Source: Cladocopium goreaui
Lineage: Eukaryota; Sar; Dinophyceae; Suessiales; Symbiodiniaceae
DNA length: 64,000 nucleotides
Assembly (NCBI GenBank): GCA_947184155.2
Contig: CAMXCT020001998.1
Coordinates: 1-64,000 of the forward strand
Direction: 5' to 3'
Part shown: positions 44,701 through 56,819 of the stretch, one piece after another
Numbering within the stretch: the stretch's first letter is position 1
Layout: every line of letters begins with the position of its first letter
Translations under genes and position numbers: made by a program
The notes under the pieces: generated by a model
The model's input: the letters and a program-made list of their open reading frames with translations, nothing else
What the model was told of the DNA's origin: nothing
The model's database searches: none

Positions 44701-45566
44701 CACTACACCACACTACATCCAGGACTTGTGGGTGAGGTGACCAGTGCAACCATTGCAGCCACTCCAAGAAACACAACTCCAACCACCTTTCGGTCCATCA
44801 ATGGATTCGCTCTGCCATCCATGCATCACAACAACTCACCTCTCCTATAGCCTCCTATCCTTGAAATTTCCGCCACCGCCTTGTGCGGTACTACTGGTAT
44901 GTAATGTTATGTAGTGTTATGCAATGGAACGCAATGTAACGCAATGGTATGTATGTATGTATGGATGGATGGATGAATCGATGGATGGATGGATGGGTGT
45001 ATGCATGTATCCACAGTGCCGCAGTACCAACCAGGTGTGTCGGCTGTGCAAGTCAACAGACGTTAAACTGAATCTAGGCTGAGGCAGGCATTGAAAAAAA
45101 AATTGCCACCAAACTCGTCCCTTGATGCAGAGGAAACGTCCAGCAGCAGAAATGGGAGGACTGCACATGATTCTCCGCTTTCTATGAACACATTTGTCTC
45201 GCCCTTGTGCGTTTTCGAAGTGTACACCAAAGTGACTGCTGAAGTGCATTCCAAACGCCTAGACTACTGGAAACTTTTCAAAACACTTTTACAATTTCAA
45301 CATTTGCGACTTGTGCTCCTTCGGCGTCGAAGGAAGTCCGAGCAGCATGAGAGTTGGTTTTGTGGGTTTGGGTGCCATGTTTGCACTCAAACAAGACATT
45401 GTTGGATTGGAAAGTCTCATTTTCTAGCACAAACCGTCACAAACCTGCTTTTTAATCTGGATTTCACTGCCAGCAGGGTCACAAAATGTTTCCAGGATAT
45501 TTGTGTAGGCTGATCGGTTTCCTGCCCACGTCCATTGGATGCAGTCATGGTCATTTGTCGCATGAG
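44701..45566. other. no supported gene; short microsatellites
   Basis: ATGTAATG units (about 44,896-44,955) and GGAT/GTAT units (about 44,948-45,010). An ORF of 140 aa at 45,091-45,513 has no motifs. The 5' exons of the dehydrogenase gene may lie at its end: near 45,512 a frame reads LIGFL, as expected before the Rossmann glycine motif, but no clean donor was found. Confidence 0.4.
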
Positions 45567-48500
45567 GTGCCATGGGCTACCACATGGCTGGGCACATGGC
45601 CAAGTCCCACAGCCAGTGTTTGGTTTGGAATCGCACGAAGACCAAGGCCGAGATGCAGCAGATGCAACAAATGCAATTGACCCTGATTCTTTTGGCGTTT
45701 TTGAAGATTTTTGTCAATTCTTTTGTCAACTTGTGGTGTGTCGAACCCTGGAGGCCCTGCAGCATTCCCAGGAGTTTGGCTCCAGTGTGGCGGACAAGCT
45801 GCAAGACTTGGCATCCAGTCAGGCTGGGTTGGAATTGCTTGGCAGCATGTGTCAGAGAAGATAGAATGAATTGCATTGAGTCAATTCAATGGTTTCCATC
45901 CAAACTGCTTGACTCGCAAGGTGTTGATATTTTGCTTGCCAACCTCCGAAGAGGATGAAACGATTGTTGAGCAGGCATCTCTCTTTGTCTCTCGCTTTCT
46001 TGGTTGGCATCCGGGCAAGTAGCCATCATCGCAAAATCACATGCTTGACGTCCTTGAGTCCTTGAGGAAGCGAGAAAGTTTCTGAGTAGCTGAATTTGTC
46101 GATGAGTACTAAATCCAGTTGGCCGTCGCAGGTGGCTCCTCATTTGGCCAAAGATGCTTGCGTGGTCTCTTGCACCTCAGGTGCAATGGATGATGGTCAA
46201 CAAAAAGACTTGATTTTGGTGGCTGATTTTGGCTGATTTTGGTTGATTTTGGTTGATTTTGTGGGAGTGGTAAGCTTTCCCGGAGCATCAATGGGATTCT
46301 GGATGGGGGGGGTTTGAAAACCTTCGACCGCATGTTCATACAAAAGTGAACGCAGGTGCCCCTGCTGTCACCAAGCGACTATCCCACTCCTTGAAGGAGA
46401 GGTTTGGCGCCGATCGCCCAGCAATATTTGTTACACACAAGTGACACTTCGCCGTAGAGTCATTGAGTGAGTAATATTCTGGGAACAAGATACTCTACAA
46501 CATGCCAGGACCTGCCCTCGCCATAAAGTAATCAGCTTTCCTACCTTGTCGATCTTGTCTTGTGTTGATGTGTTTAGTAAGTGTACTGATCTTTCCCCGC
46601 AGTCGGCAGTGACTCGGCACTGACTTGGCACCTGACCCTGCAGTGAGGTCCACTTTTTGGATTGCCCCGTAAGTGGCGGACCTCGTGGTGCTGCAGCAGG
46701 AGGGTTTCACGGTCCCATGTATATGTGCCAAAAAGATTGATTATACACCAATATTGGGGGATGGTCATCAATCCATTATGGATTTATATACTCCTTGTAA
46801 GCATTTAATATGGGATGAATGACCATAGACGCTATACCATTTTTGACAATTTGACATATGATGTGTATACAGTGTATATATATAATATACTGTAGAGACA
46901 TGTAGAGTTTCTTCTCTTGTAAAGCTTGCTTGTTTTGTTCGTTGCCTTCTCTTCATCAAACCTGCTGTGCTCCTCTGACTTTTCAGCCTGTGGAATCGAG
47001 ACTTTCCGTGCCATCAGGAAGCTTGACTTGCATGCTGGGCAGTGACAGTGAAGAAGCCACAAAGATGGTATTGCCAGTGCTGAAAACCTTTGCTCAGAAG
47101 GCCAGGGTGGAGTATATAGAGATGTTAGAGATTGTGAGGAAGGCCCATTTGTTTCTTTTGATCTGTTCATGTTATGAACTGTGCTCGCACAAGTAAAGCT
47201 AAAACCAAGCAAGACTGTGAATGCGTGTATGTACAAAAATATGTGATAGTGGATAGGAACGTTGAGAAACTATTTTGTTGTGTTCCAGGCCCTTTGCAGC
47301 AAGTCATTCTAGTCGCTGCAGCCTGTAATGTTATATACTTCACAATGCGAGTTTCACTGCAGGTGGTCCATTGTGGTCCTAGTGGTGCTGGCCATGCTGT
47401 AAAAGCCGTCAACAATGCTCTCAATGCCGCTTGGCATTGAACATTTAGCCCTGAAGTCCCGTGAAGCTGTCCAGGGAGCTGTCCAGACTGTCATTGATTT
47501 TCACTACTCCCCATCGAAAAACATTCGAACATTGATCATGGTGGCGTTTTGGGGCTGAAGGTTACTCACCTCATGCTGGGTGCAGAAGGACTCTTGGCTC
47601 TCCAGAAACTTGGTGTGGATCCATCTGTGGCTTTGGACGCGATAAATGGTCCCTGGGTATGCAGAGGGATGGGGCAGACGGGAGGCATGCCATAATTAAG
47701 TTCACAAGTTGACTCGCATGAAATGAGTTGAAAAGAGTGACTCCTATGTTCAACTGCCATAGCGTTTGGGCAGCCAAGGCTCCAGTGGTCGCAGCCTTCA
47801 AACAGAGCAACGACTGCCACAGGTCCGCTACCTGGATTCTGTGCAACCTGGTGCAGCCAACCCTCTGCCGGCATTGTTTCCCTTGAGTTTTCAAAACCGT
47901 ATATTCATCTGGTTTAGAGCCTCTGCAGGAAGTTTTGACTCGGCGTTTTGGTACCTTGGCGGCGTTTGATGCTTTATATTTTGGACATTTTTGGACATTG
48001 TTTTCCGCAATGAATTAGAACTCTTTGCAAAAAATCTTGACAAGCAAGGGATGTGATGTGTGCGAAGATAGTTGAGCTAGAGTGGGCTGAAGTTTTCTGC
48101 TTCTATTTTGTCCCTCTTTTACAATGCTCCTTGAATGTTTTGAAAGGAAATAAGAGGAAACCTCCGTCATCAAAGGGAAACCTTGCAGGTTATGGCTTCA
48201 AGCTGCCCTTGATGGCCAAAGACTGCCGCATTGCTGCAGATGTTCTCAAGGCTAAGTGGCCTGTTGTCAAGACATCGGTTGTTGGAACTTTGTGGCTAGA
48301 GATTGAAGTAGATTGAAGACATTCAAAGACTATCCTTCGCGAGGTTGGATTGGCTGGATTGGCCTGGCTTCAATTTGTCAGTGGACATTTTGTATCCTAA
48401 GAATCCTAAGTTCGATGGGTTTTCATATGTTTTCATGCGTGTCTCTAACTGTTTTGTAGGAAATGCCATCGGCACAGTTGCTCCCAAGATCCGCTCAGCT

Positions 48501-48796
48501 AGTGCTCCTTGGATTTGACTCTCAATCGATGCAGTCGATGCACTCTGCAGTGTCAACCAAAGTTCAGTCTCAGGCGCGCACACCCACACACGCACACAGA
48601 TTGGCACCCAACACAGACAGACGATTGCATGTTAAAGGCTCCCCGTGGCTCAGCATAACGCAAACTCATGCCCATGTCAACACTTTCATTTCTTGGCACC
48701 AAGCGTTCCGCTATGAACGCTGATCCAAGGCAAGACTTTGCCAAAGAACATGGCCCTGATGCAGATTACACCTATGTTGCCAGGGGCCCAGATTAG
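45567..48796 (+). CDS. 3-hydroxyisobutyrate dehydrogenase-like beta-hydroxyacid dehydrogenase (multi-exon, 5' exon unresolved)
   Basis: NAD(P)-dependent oxidoreductase of the 3-hydroxyacid dehydrogenase family; the exact substrate is unknown. Exons read by eye: 45,567-45,652 (GAMGYHMAGHMAK, cofactor loop, then VWNRTKTKAE); 45,763-45,822; 45,921-45,975 (FCLPTSEEDETIVEQ); 46,132-46,180 (SCTSG); 46,356-46,408; 46,987-47,100 (GSLTCMLGSD); 47,363-47,425 (GPSGAGHAVKAVNNAL, catalytic-Lys region); 47,561-47,648 (THLMLGAEGLLALQKLGVDP); 47,779-47,822 (SSGRSLQTEQRLPQ); 47,929-47,950; 48,189-48,250 (FKLPLMAKDCRIAADVL); 48,460-48,501; 48,704-48,796 (EHGPDADYTYVARGPD, stop TAG). Phases agree from 46,987 to 48,250. 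Donors after 45,822, 47,100, 47,425 and 48,250 are GC; others are GT. The family's PVSGG loop reads PVESR, and an exon between 46,408 and 46,987 may be missing. Confidence 0.85.
46213..46262. repeat. short TGATTTTGGT tandem repeat in intron
   Basis: Four or five copies of a 10-11 bp unit between the 46,132 and 46,356 exons of the dehydrogenase gene. Confidence 0.7.
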
Positions 48797-50933
48797 AACA
48801 CGTTGTCACACTTGAATACAATTGACCGGAAGTCAATTGCCCAGACAAAGTTGGCACTTCTTGGATCTTGGTGAAACAGAAGAAACTGTCTATGCTTCAA
48901 CATCGCCATCCGGGACTTGCGACAGTAGATGATGATGCCACTGTGGATTCTGATTATGGTCGAAAGGTATGATGAAGACAACCCTTTCCAGATCAAACCG
49001 TCATTCATTTGCCTTGCGAAAGGTGAAATCCATTGAGAAAGCTGCGGGTAAAGAGATCAGCGCTGTAAAAGGCAGAAGTGTTGGGATGGGATAATTTTTC
49101 CGATAGTGGAAAAAGGTGTTGATCGGCAACGGATGAACAACTGCGGCATGGCTGAACATGGCAAATCATGTGATGGAAGGAGTTTCAAATGGCACAGCTG
49201 CCTGACATGTGGGGATAGCTTTGAGGGGACAGTTTGTTATGACATTGTCCAAGATTCGAGCAGTTTATGTCCAGTGATTACCTCCTGTCTGCCAGGCAAC
49301 GAAAAGTGAATGGGGTATGATGTGCGTCCTGCAAATGCGCATCTACTTGATGCGTGAGGAAGCAGTTTTTGCTGCAATGCTATGGCGCTTTCATCGATCA
49401 GATTGGTACTTCCGCACAAGACCCAAAGAGAAGCCTACGGTCAGACCTTAAAAAAAATATTGTTATCGTGGAGGTGCTAATTGATTTTGGATCCCTCATT
49501 GGAACAGAGCCAAATGTGCCAAATCTCCGGCTGGCAGTGTCTTCACTGGGCAAAGAGCGGTCTTCGTCAAAATAGAAGTCTCACGCACTGCATCCGAAGA
49601 TAGATCAGGCATTGATCAGGCATTTTTGGATCTTCAAAGACTATCAATGATCTCTCAGCCACACATTTGAAGCAACTGTCGAGCACTGCATGGGGGCTGC
49701 AAGAATGGTTCAGGCTATCGCTCAACCGCAATAGAATCAATGTGAATCAATAAATTTTCAATAAATCCTTCCTAACAGATTCTTCTTGTGGCCTGCAATA
49801 AAGAAACCTATGACTGGCTCGGATTGGTTTGCCGAGGTGTCTGCAGCCATTGAGACCTATGTTGGTTGGCTCAGTTGCATTCTGGATGGATATTTGTCGC
49901 CCGTTGTTATATAGTTAGCGTCAATCACAAAAGCATCCAACTAAGCATCCCACTTTGGAATTGCAACGTTAACGTAGCTGCTTTTGATCAGCTTTCCAGT
50001 GCTTTCCAGTTTGCATCAATGAGATGTGGGCAAAATTTGTGTGAAACAGATGGAAAGCGGCGAAGGTCCCCTCGCGGCTGGGCTTTACCTTGTGGGGCTG
50101 CTCGCGTGTTACAGCAAGGCAGTGACCAAGTGCTCGTTCGAAGAACTGCTTCATGAGATTCATGAGATCCATGGCTTTCGGTTGGACAGGCTTCCACTCT
50201 CTAGCAAGTCCGAGGCTGGAGGGTCAAAGGTCTGACTTTTGACAGGAAGTAAGTCTTGGATCATTTGTGGACTTGAGTCAAAGCAGAAGCCGAGATGTGT
50301 GAAACAACTGCCTTGGCTGAAGGAAAGCTCGTATCGACCGTTCTCATTGTCGCAGAGCAACTATGAGGCCCCTGAAACTTTTGTCCTGCAGCATGTGCTT
50401 TATTAAAATTTGTCAACACTTTGCGCAGCAAGACCGGAACTGTTTGGCTTTGCCCCCAGAATTGAAGTCAGAAGCAGTTTGCTTCGCTTCAGGATGGCAA
50501 AGTGCTAGGGCATATCGACTTCCTTGAGAACAGGACCACCCTTGACAGTTTTGAATCTCTGTAGGACAGTGCCAAAGAGTGGTCTTCCAGATGCCTTTGA
50601 ACAATTATTATGTACTATTCGCAGAGCTGAGTTTTTTGCTTGAGCGCAACCAGGAGGGCTCCAATTGACAAGGGTTACATTGCTTCACAATGTTTTTCCC
50701 TGCAGGAAACTTTGTGTCATGCTTCTTCTTGACGATGACGGGACGGTGTGTGACTTAGTGACTTAGTGGTTCATTTACCAAAGCAAGTCAAAGGTGCGAA
50801 AAAAAAGTTCCTAGATGATCGCACTAAGGGAAAATCACAAAACCCACAAGATGATCCAAAAAACAATTATCCAACACGTTGGATGCTTGAAGTCTTTCTT
50901 TACTTGTTGGATAATTGTTGGGTGTGCCCTCAG
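48797..50933. other. intergenic or intronic; possible unassigned exons
   Basis: No family recognised. Plausible exon-like pieces with splice-type edges are about 48,866-48,968 (ends TTATGGTCGAAAG before GTATGA) and about 49,021-49,068 (IEKAAGKEISAV after GCGAAAG). They could be 5' exons of the ketosynthase gene or another small gene. Confidence 0.3.
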
Positions 50934-51023
50934 GAACTCATTTTGGAGCCCTTCGACTCCCGCTTTTGCGAAGGGGCTCAGATGATTCTGCCCACCAATC
51001 GCTTGGTGGTCTTTCGTCAGGAC
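50934..51023 (+). CDS. candidate N-terminal exon of the ketosynthase gene
   Basis: After a CCCTCAG acceptor a 30-codon frame reads ILEPFDSRFCEGAQMILPTN, then RLVVFRQD. I recall an NRLVVFR-type stretch ahead of the ketosynthase domain in dinoflagellate single-domain polyketide synthases; 2-oxoglutarate dioxygenases also carry a similar strand. It is on the same strand 1.0 kb before the first certain ketosynthase exon. The donor is not clear. Confidence 0.45.
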
Positions 51024-52051
51024 CCAGTAACGAGAAGAGGTCTACAGAATTCTACAGATGTCTACACAGTCTACAGGGTCTCCATCGTCTCATTTTTTGG
51101 TCTCAAGTTGATATCTCCACGTTGAGCTAGACTTCGGATGTGGCACCTGTGCGGCAAATGGTTCAAATTTGCGGTGTAGCATCGTTTCGCAGATGTGTTG
51201 AGGGCAAAACACTGGTCACTTTGCCAGGACATGTTTTCCTATACTTATCGTGCGTGCGGTTCTGGTGCTGCTCTCCAAGTGCAATTGGTGACCCAGGTGC
51301 GCGCTGGTAGGATGCAAATGTTTGATTGTGCATGACATGGTTCTGTTTATCTTCATGAATCCCAAGACGACTCAACGTGCAGCAATGCGTTGTCCAGCAG
51401 GAAAAGATGACAAAGATTCTGCTTAAATAGTTTAATAGTGGACCAAAACTTCACTACAGTCTTTATTATTTCATTTGTTTGAAAGGTGTCTCGGGCTCTG
51501 CCTGAATCTGCCCGCACACATTCACCTCAACAGTTTCACACTTTGCTATTTGTCTCGCCAGTCCCATGTGCCCAACACGCGGGATTTGCGGGTGGTGACA
51601 GTTGGGAAGCCTATTTGGAGAATAGAAGAGCTGTAGCTGCATTGTGGCAGTCTTTACGTATTGCTTTAGTTGCTCGCATAATGCATATCAGTGTTTTACT
51701 TGGGAGCGAGAAAAGATCAGGACGTCTTTCTACATGAATTGCTCAAACCCTTCGCGAGAAAGTTCAGCATGTAGGGCCTAGGCCTAGGGCAAAGATTTCG
51801 AGGTCCCATCACAGCTGATGAATGACCATCAAGTCATGGTGAGGCTGGCGGCCAAGTTTGCCACAACAAGACCACATGAGTGCTGAGGTTGTTCACTGCA
51901 AACATGAACAAAAACAGACATCAGACATCATCAGACTCATTAAACATATTAAACTTGACATCTTTCGTACAAGCAGCACAGTTTGCTTGCTTCAAGTGAG
52001 CCTCTCTGGGCTTCTGTCTTGGTTGATTTCATGTGGGAGAAGAAACCCGAG
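51024..52051. other. probable introns of the ketosynthase gene; exons not resolved
   Basis: Several frames are open (83 aa at 51,486-51,737; 146 aa at 51,858-52,298) but show no motif. Linker exons between the N-terminal region and the ketosynthase core are expected here. Confidence 0.3.
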
Positions 52052-53308
52052 GTCCATGGCATGCCACTATCCTGGCAACTGCGAGAGTCAGAGCGGCTAC
52101 TGGGCTGTGTCCACAGGCCGGTTCATATCTTTACCTATGGTTTTTCGAGCTTGCAAATTCCAGACATTGTGTGAAGCTGCCTGGCAAACCCATGCAATAC
52201 CAACGCTTCTTAGATTCTCAGAGATAGAGAAAGTACCTTCATCGCTGCCTCAAGTCAGCAGCTCTTTCCATGTCTGTCAGTTTCTTGTGATGGCCTAGTA
52301 CCAGTTCCAGTCACACGTCCGGTGCCTCAAGGAAGCCATTTGCAGGCAGCCATTGATGTTAAAAGTCCAATTGTCGACTGAGAGTGTGTGCCAGCATGGG
52401 ACAAGTGTGCATGTGAATGTCATTCGAAAGGGCAAGCATAAACTTCTTGGAGATGATTATTGAGCAAGTAGTGTTCCAATCGATCCCACCAAGAAGGACT
52501 CAACTTGCTCCTGCTTTTGCTGATGCTCTTGCTGATGAAGGCTGGGATGCAGCCCAGTACTATTCTGCAGAGGAGAAGGCCTGGCAGCAGTTCTTTTGGA
52601 CCCGGCTAAGATCATGTGAAGAATACAACGGTGTCGAAGTGAATTTGAACTCTGCGACAGGAAGGTTTCACCTACGCCATTCATGGAGGCTTTTGCAACG
52701 ATGACCCATAGCGGCAGTACGACTAAGAAGAACATGACACTGTGTCCCAGAGTGGAGCAATTAAGCAGTTGCATTCCCAATCTTCGACAATACTTGGGAC
52801 TGCTTGGCATCCCTGAGGGCTGCTCCTCCTCATGTGTCCAGCTCTGTAAGAGATGTTCAGATCAGACGGACCAAATAGGTCACATCATCCAACAACCGAG
52901 CCACTTTGTTGTGCACCTCAAAGATGATTTTTTGATATGTATTTTATTGATATATATATATGTTGCTGTCTCTGTCATGAATCCTAAGAAATCAGTGATG
53001 GAAAGGACGGCTTCACTAGTCTTGCGTCGCCTTGCCATCTTGCTGCTGAGGACGATGTCATCATGTTCGACAATGATTTTTTTGGCATTTCGGAAACGGA
53101 AGCAGCTGTGCTGAATTCGGATGGGCTGCAATAGATTGATTGGAGCTCTCCTTAAAGAATTTCAAAAAACTTGGTCTGGCGACTTGAGAGCTATATATAA
53201 ATGCTTGATCCGCTCCACACACCCAAGGCCAGCATCATGCCGCCAGCACAGCGATTGGTCTTGCAGACCGGCTATGAGGCGCTGGTGCAGTTGGACGGGT
53301 GTGGTTCC
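52052..53308 (+). CDS. beta-ketoacyl synthase (polyketide synthase KS) N-terminal half, multi-exon, interrupted
   Basis: Condensing domain of a dinoflagellate-type modular or single-domain polyketide synthase. Exons: 52,052-52,116 (SMACHYPGNCESQSGYWAVS, KS start; GC donor); 52,541-52,578 (WDAAQYYSAEEK; GC donor); 52,661-52,702 (EGFTYAIHGGFCND; donor apparently GA); 53,051 to about 53,119 (DDVIMFDNDFFGIS then ETEAAVL); about 53,233-53,308 (MPPAQRLVLQTGYEAL, the MDPxQR helix with Asp replaced by Pro). Phase joins correctly at three junctions. The active-site Cys (DTACSS) and two His residues lie further downstream and are not in the window where expected: after 53,310 come an AT microsatellite and an antisense copia element. 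Either these sit in an intron and the gene resumes beyond, or the gene is truncated. Confidence 0.8.
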
Positions 53309-53429
53309 CCGATAAGTAAGGCACCAGAAGCCTCTTGGGGGAATTGTCCAGCTTGAAACCATTTGCTTGTGCAAATGCGCAATGAGAGCGGGTAGATATC
53401 CACCTCAATGATTACAGAATTCCGACACA

Positions 53430-53532
53430 CACACATATATATATAATATAAATATATATAATATAAATATATAAATACATATATAAATAAATAAATATAT
53501 ATATATATATATATAAATAATATAAATATATA
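53430..53532. repeat. AT microsatellite at the copia insertion site
   Basis: TATATAAATA-type sequence directly abutting the left LTR. The far side of the element is also flanked within 10-50 bp by TA repeats. Confidence 0.9.
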
Positions 53533-53657
53533 TGACAAACTCGGTCAAAGGTGGCAAATCCTATCGCCCTCACACGGGCACGCCTTTTCCAAGCCGAAAT
53601 GCGGTCCCTGCGATGCGAGATGTGATCCCTGGGAAAACTGGACACTGGAAGCGTTCA
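53533..53657 (-). repeat. 3' LTR of copia C
   Basis: 125 bp; in minus orientation begins TGAACGCTTCC and ends TTTGTCA. Matches 59,379-59,503. Confidence 0.88.
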
Positions 53658-54330
53658 TGCCAAATTTTCACCGCTTATAATCCCTAAAATCAAAAGTTGA
53701 AACATGCGGTCTCCATCCTGCGCTCACATGGTCAAAAGGTGACCAGGGTTGCCTATGCTCATAGCTTCACTTCTTGGGACTTGCACCACTTCACATAATC
53801 CACTGCTTCAGAATCGGTACGGCCCAGAAGCTTGAATAGGTGGTAGCTGAGCCATTGCAGTTCATCGTGTCAGAGGATTCTTGTGGTGAATGGGCACCTG
53901 GCGCTTGTTGGCCTGTGCTTGGTCCTCAAACTCCTCATGACCCCTTGTTGGCATCGGTCATCCCAGCAAGAAGCTCAAACTCATCATCGGACAAATCCAT
54001 GCGAATGCCATGGTGCTTGGCCCTTGCCAAAAGTTAACCAAGCTGTTGCTGATCTTTAGAGCTCCAAGACATGATGACTACTTCGAGTCAAAGTGGAAAC
54101 TATCGACGGTGCGAAGCTATCTGCTTCTCAAGTTTTGGACCCCAGGTATGCTACACATGCAACATGCACTATACACTCAAATCGCTGGCAAATAAAAACT
54201 GAAAAACTCACGTCGCAAGGGTTGTACAAGAGGGAGTGCAGTCGGTGGAAGTTTTGGTGGTTGTGAAGGATCTACAGGCCTATGTTTAAAATTGTTTAAA
54301 CCATTTACTTTCATAATGTGATCTGAAGAC
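53658..54330 (-). other. copia C 3' untranslated region
   Basis: No coding. Before the 3' LTR the minus strand reads GGTGAAAATTTGGCA, only weakly purine-rich, so a polypurine tract is not obvious. Confidence 0.45.
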
Positions 54331-55145
54331 CTACACCTTGCTCTCCTTGGTGGGCAGAACAATGTCATTAACAGGACCTTTTTGGCAGCTGGCATGCATC
54401 GGTTGGCTGTGTCTCTGCAGACGACGTTCACGCTCAGTCGCTTGTTGTGGCAACACATGTGCTTCGGGGGATATTTGGTAATTACCAGAGCGGATGCATG
54501 ATCTTAACAAGTCGATGGGGTCTATCTTATCCGTAGTTAAGCCATCAGCCAACATTCGGTTACGGTTAGTGGGGATCCATCGGATGTGAGCTTGCATTGC
54601 TTTCATGGATTCTCGAATGATGACAATATCTATAGACGTCCAACGATCTTCTACTGCAGTAGGTGATGATGGGGATATCAGGTGGTCATACAGAGACTTA
54701 CAGTCTGTGGTCAAGATTGGGGGTCGGCGGCGCAACAACTTGCGGCCAACTCTGGGGTCGAAAGGCCCGTCAAGAGCCTTGCCAACCACTCTACAGTAGC
54801 GTTGGCTGTTGCAAGAGCTTGACTTCCACCTGACAAGGTGGAATTCACGGCTCGTGACATCTTATATGACTTCCAAACAGCTGCAGTCCGAGGTGACACC
54901 TTTCCTTCAGTCAAACTTTTGCTCACAAACGATATCACGTAGCCTGCCTGTGTGTGAGACCCAACATTGGCCCAGGCAGCATCGGAGTGACGGCAAATAG
55001 TTAGGTCAGTTGGATGTATTGCTCGAAACCAGATTTCCAAATCTTTATTTTGTTTGACCCTTCTTACTGCATCATTGGCGTCACGAAGATTCCTGACGCA
55101 TGGATTGGCAAAAGCTTGTTGTGAGAGACTAGTTTGTACTGCCAC
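54331..55145 (-). pseudogene. copia C RNase H
   Basis: RHSDAAWANVGSHTQAGYVI (first Asp), KMSRAVNSTLSGGSQALATA, then after a frame change ILTTDCKSLYDHL (second Asp) and RWIPTNRNRMLADGLTTDK. Frameshifted near 54,720-54,790, so inactive. Confidence 0.75.
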
Positions 55146-55366
55146 ATCGGGACGTGACTGGGGAAGAGATCCAGTTGAGACTCCCGTTGATGGCTCTCAG
55201 AACTCGCACCTGTGAATCGCTGAGCAACTGGCCATTGTCAGCTCCTGTGGGGATCGTAGCGGGACGAAGTTTTTCTGCAAACAGCTTTTGCGACATATGA
55301 ATTTCTTTTGAATGGATGTGCTGGCGGTAAAAGGCTCCGCAGAACCCTCCCTCATTAATCCTCCAT

Positions 55367-56177
55367 TTACGGTATATATGGGAATCTAGATTTCAAATGG
55401 GCAATGGCTTTAGAGAAAACTTCGCCATGTCCTCCGACAGCAGTGTCGTCGACATGGACACCCATGACGCCAGCTAGGCGTCCGTGAGAATCACGAAGAA
55501 CATAGAAACAACTGCCAAATTTGCCACGCTCCCACCCCGCAACAGAAGCTGCGGCATCGAAAGCAGGATACCAGGCCAGAGGGGCATCGTTCTGCTCATA
55601 AACGTTGCCAACCACTTCAATCACTGCGTCAACCGGCACACCAGGTATTCCACCCCCAGGTTGTTTTGCAAATAGTGGATGATATTTTCCTGCCACTGGG
55701 CCGGCTTCGAGAAAAGCCCCCTTAATGTGACCAAGTTGCAAGTCCCATTGATTGGTGGGAAGTGATGAGCTGCATGAGCAACACGCACCCGATTTGACTC
55801 AGTGTTTGTGATTGCAACAGGCCCTCTTCCAGTTTGGCCAGCGACTTTTCACCCTAAACGCTGGGATCATGCTCATTTACATGTTGATTCTCTTCTACGG
55901 GTTTACGGGTTATCACAAACCTACCACCCATGAATCTTTCGGGATACTTGACTTTAAGTTGTTGGACCTTCTTACCATAGTGCAACTTGAGTGCGCCTTT
56001 CTCGATGAGAGTCTGCCATTCAACTGCCTTTGAGTCATCAACTACTTTCTGGACATCTGTGGAATGACCAGTGGGTGCGATTTCCTTACTCTGTTTCTTC
56101 TGCATGTAATTGGCCACAAGAACTTCTATGTTGGGGCGCTGATCCCAAGATTCAAAGAGAGGATTGATGTCTGCCAC
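55367..56177 (-). pseudogene. copia C reverse transcriptase
   Basis: Begins EWQTLIEKGALKLHYG and KYPERFMGGRFVITRKP (fingers), then after a frame change HIKGAFLEAGPV, YEQNDAPLAWY and the palm motif VHVDDTAVGG (about 55,440-55,470), where the usual YVDD reads VHVDD. The two catalytic Asp are kept. At least one frameshift lies between 55,854 and 55,741. Confidence 0.78.
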
Positions 56178-56819
56178 GGAAAGAGCCTCAGTGGCAAGGC
56201 TACGTGGACGCGAGGCCGCTGGTTCGGACTCTTCAGCTCAGACATCATGACTTCGTTTCTGGCCACTGCCGGATGCGGTTGATGCTGAGTTAGTCATGGC
56301 TGCGTCAGAGGTCTGCTCTAACATGTGTGGGACAATTTCCATCACCATATCCACAAAATCATCCTGTCTCATTGCTGGTGGTCGATGCAGTGTTTGCGGA
56401 CCAGCCTTGCCATGCACTCGATGAATTGGCCCATATTTGGAACCCTCGGATGAAGGTTCAGGTCCTTTGGACAACTCTGGTGATTCTGCCTATTCGTCAA
56501 GTGAGGCCGACACATCAGGAACTTCGGTAGGAGACGTGGACACATCAGGGCTTTCTGCAGCCAATTCGGGGGGCGCACCTGGAACAGGAGAAACACCTAC
56601 ATCTGGTTCATGTTCATGAGGCAAGGAAGCTGGAAAGGATGCGGGCTGAGGTGGCTTATCAACATTGTCCATATCATCCTGTGCGCTGGCTTCAGTGGGA
56701 TAATGTCCAGGAACCAAGTCAATATAGTTACGCCCCTTAAACGTTCCACCTTATATCATATCCTTAAATCCCACAAGTTTAGTTTGGGGAGCCTCTACCG
56801 TAGCTCGTTCCTCACTAGT
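56178..56819 (-). pseudogene. copia C acidic/proline linker between integrase and RT
   Basis: Low-complexity Ser/Pro/Glu-rich readings (PDVGVSPVPGAPPELAAES; MRQDDFVDMVMEIVPHMLEQ) in shifting frames. It corresponds in position to the linker of copia A. Confidence 0.5.

Noticed and set aside
45091..45513. 140-aa ORF as the first exon of the dehydrogenase gene
   Set aside because: Its frame does not give the Rossmann start; only the last few codons in another frame (LIGFL) fit and no donor joins them.
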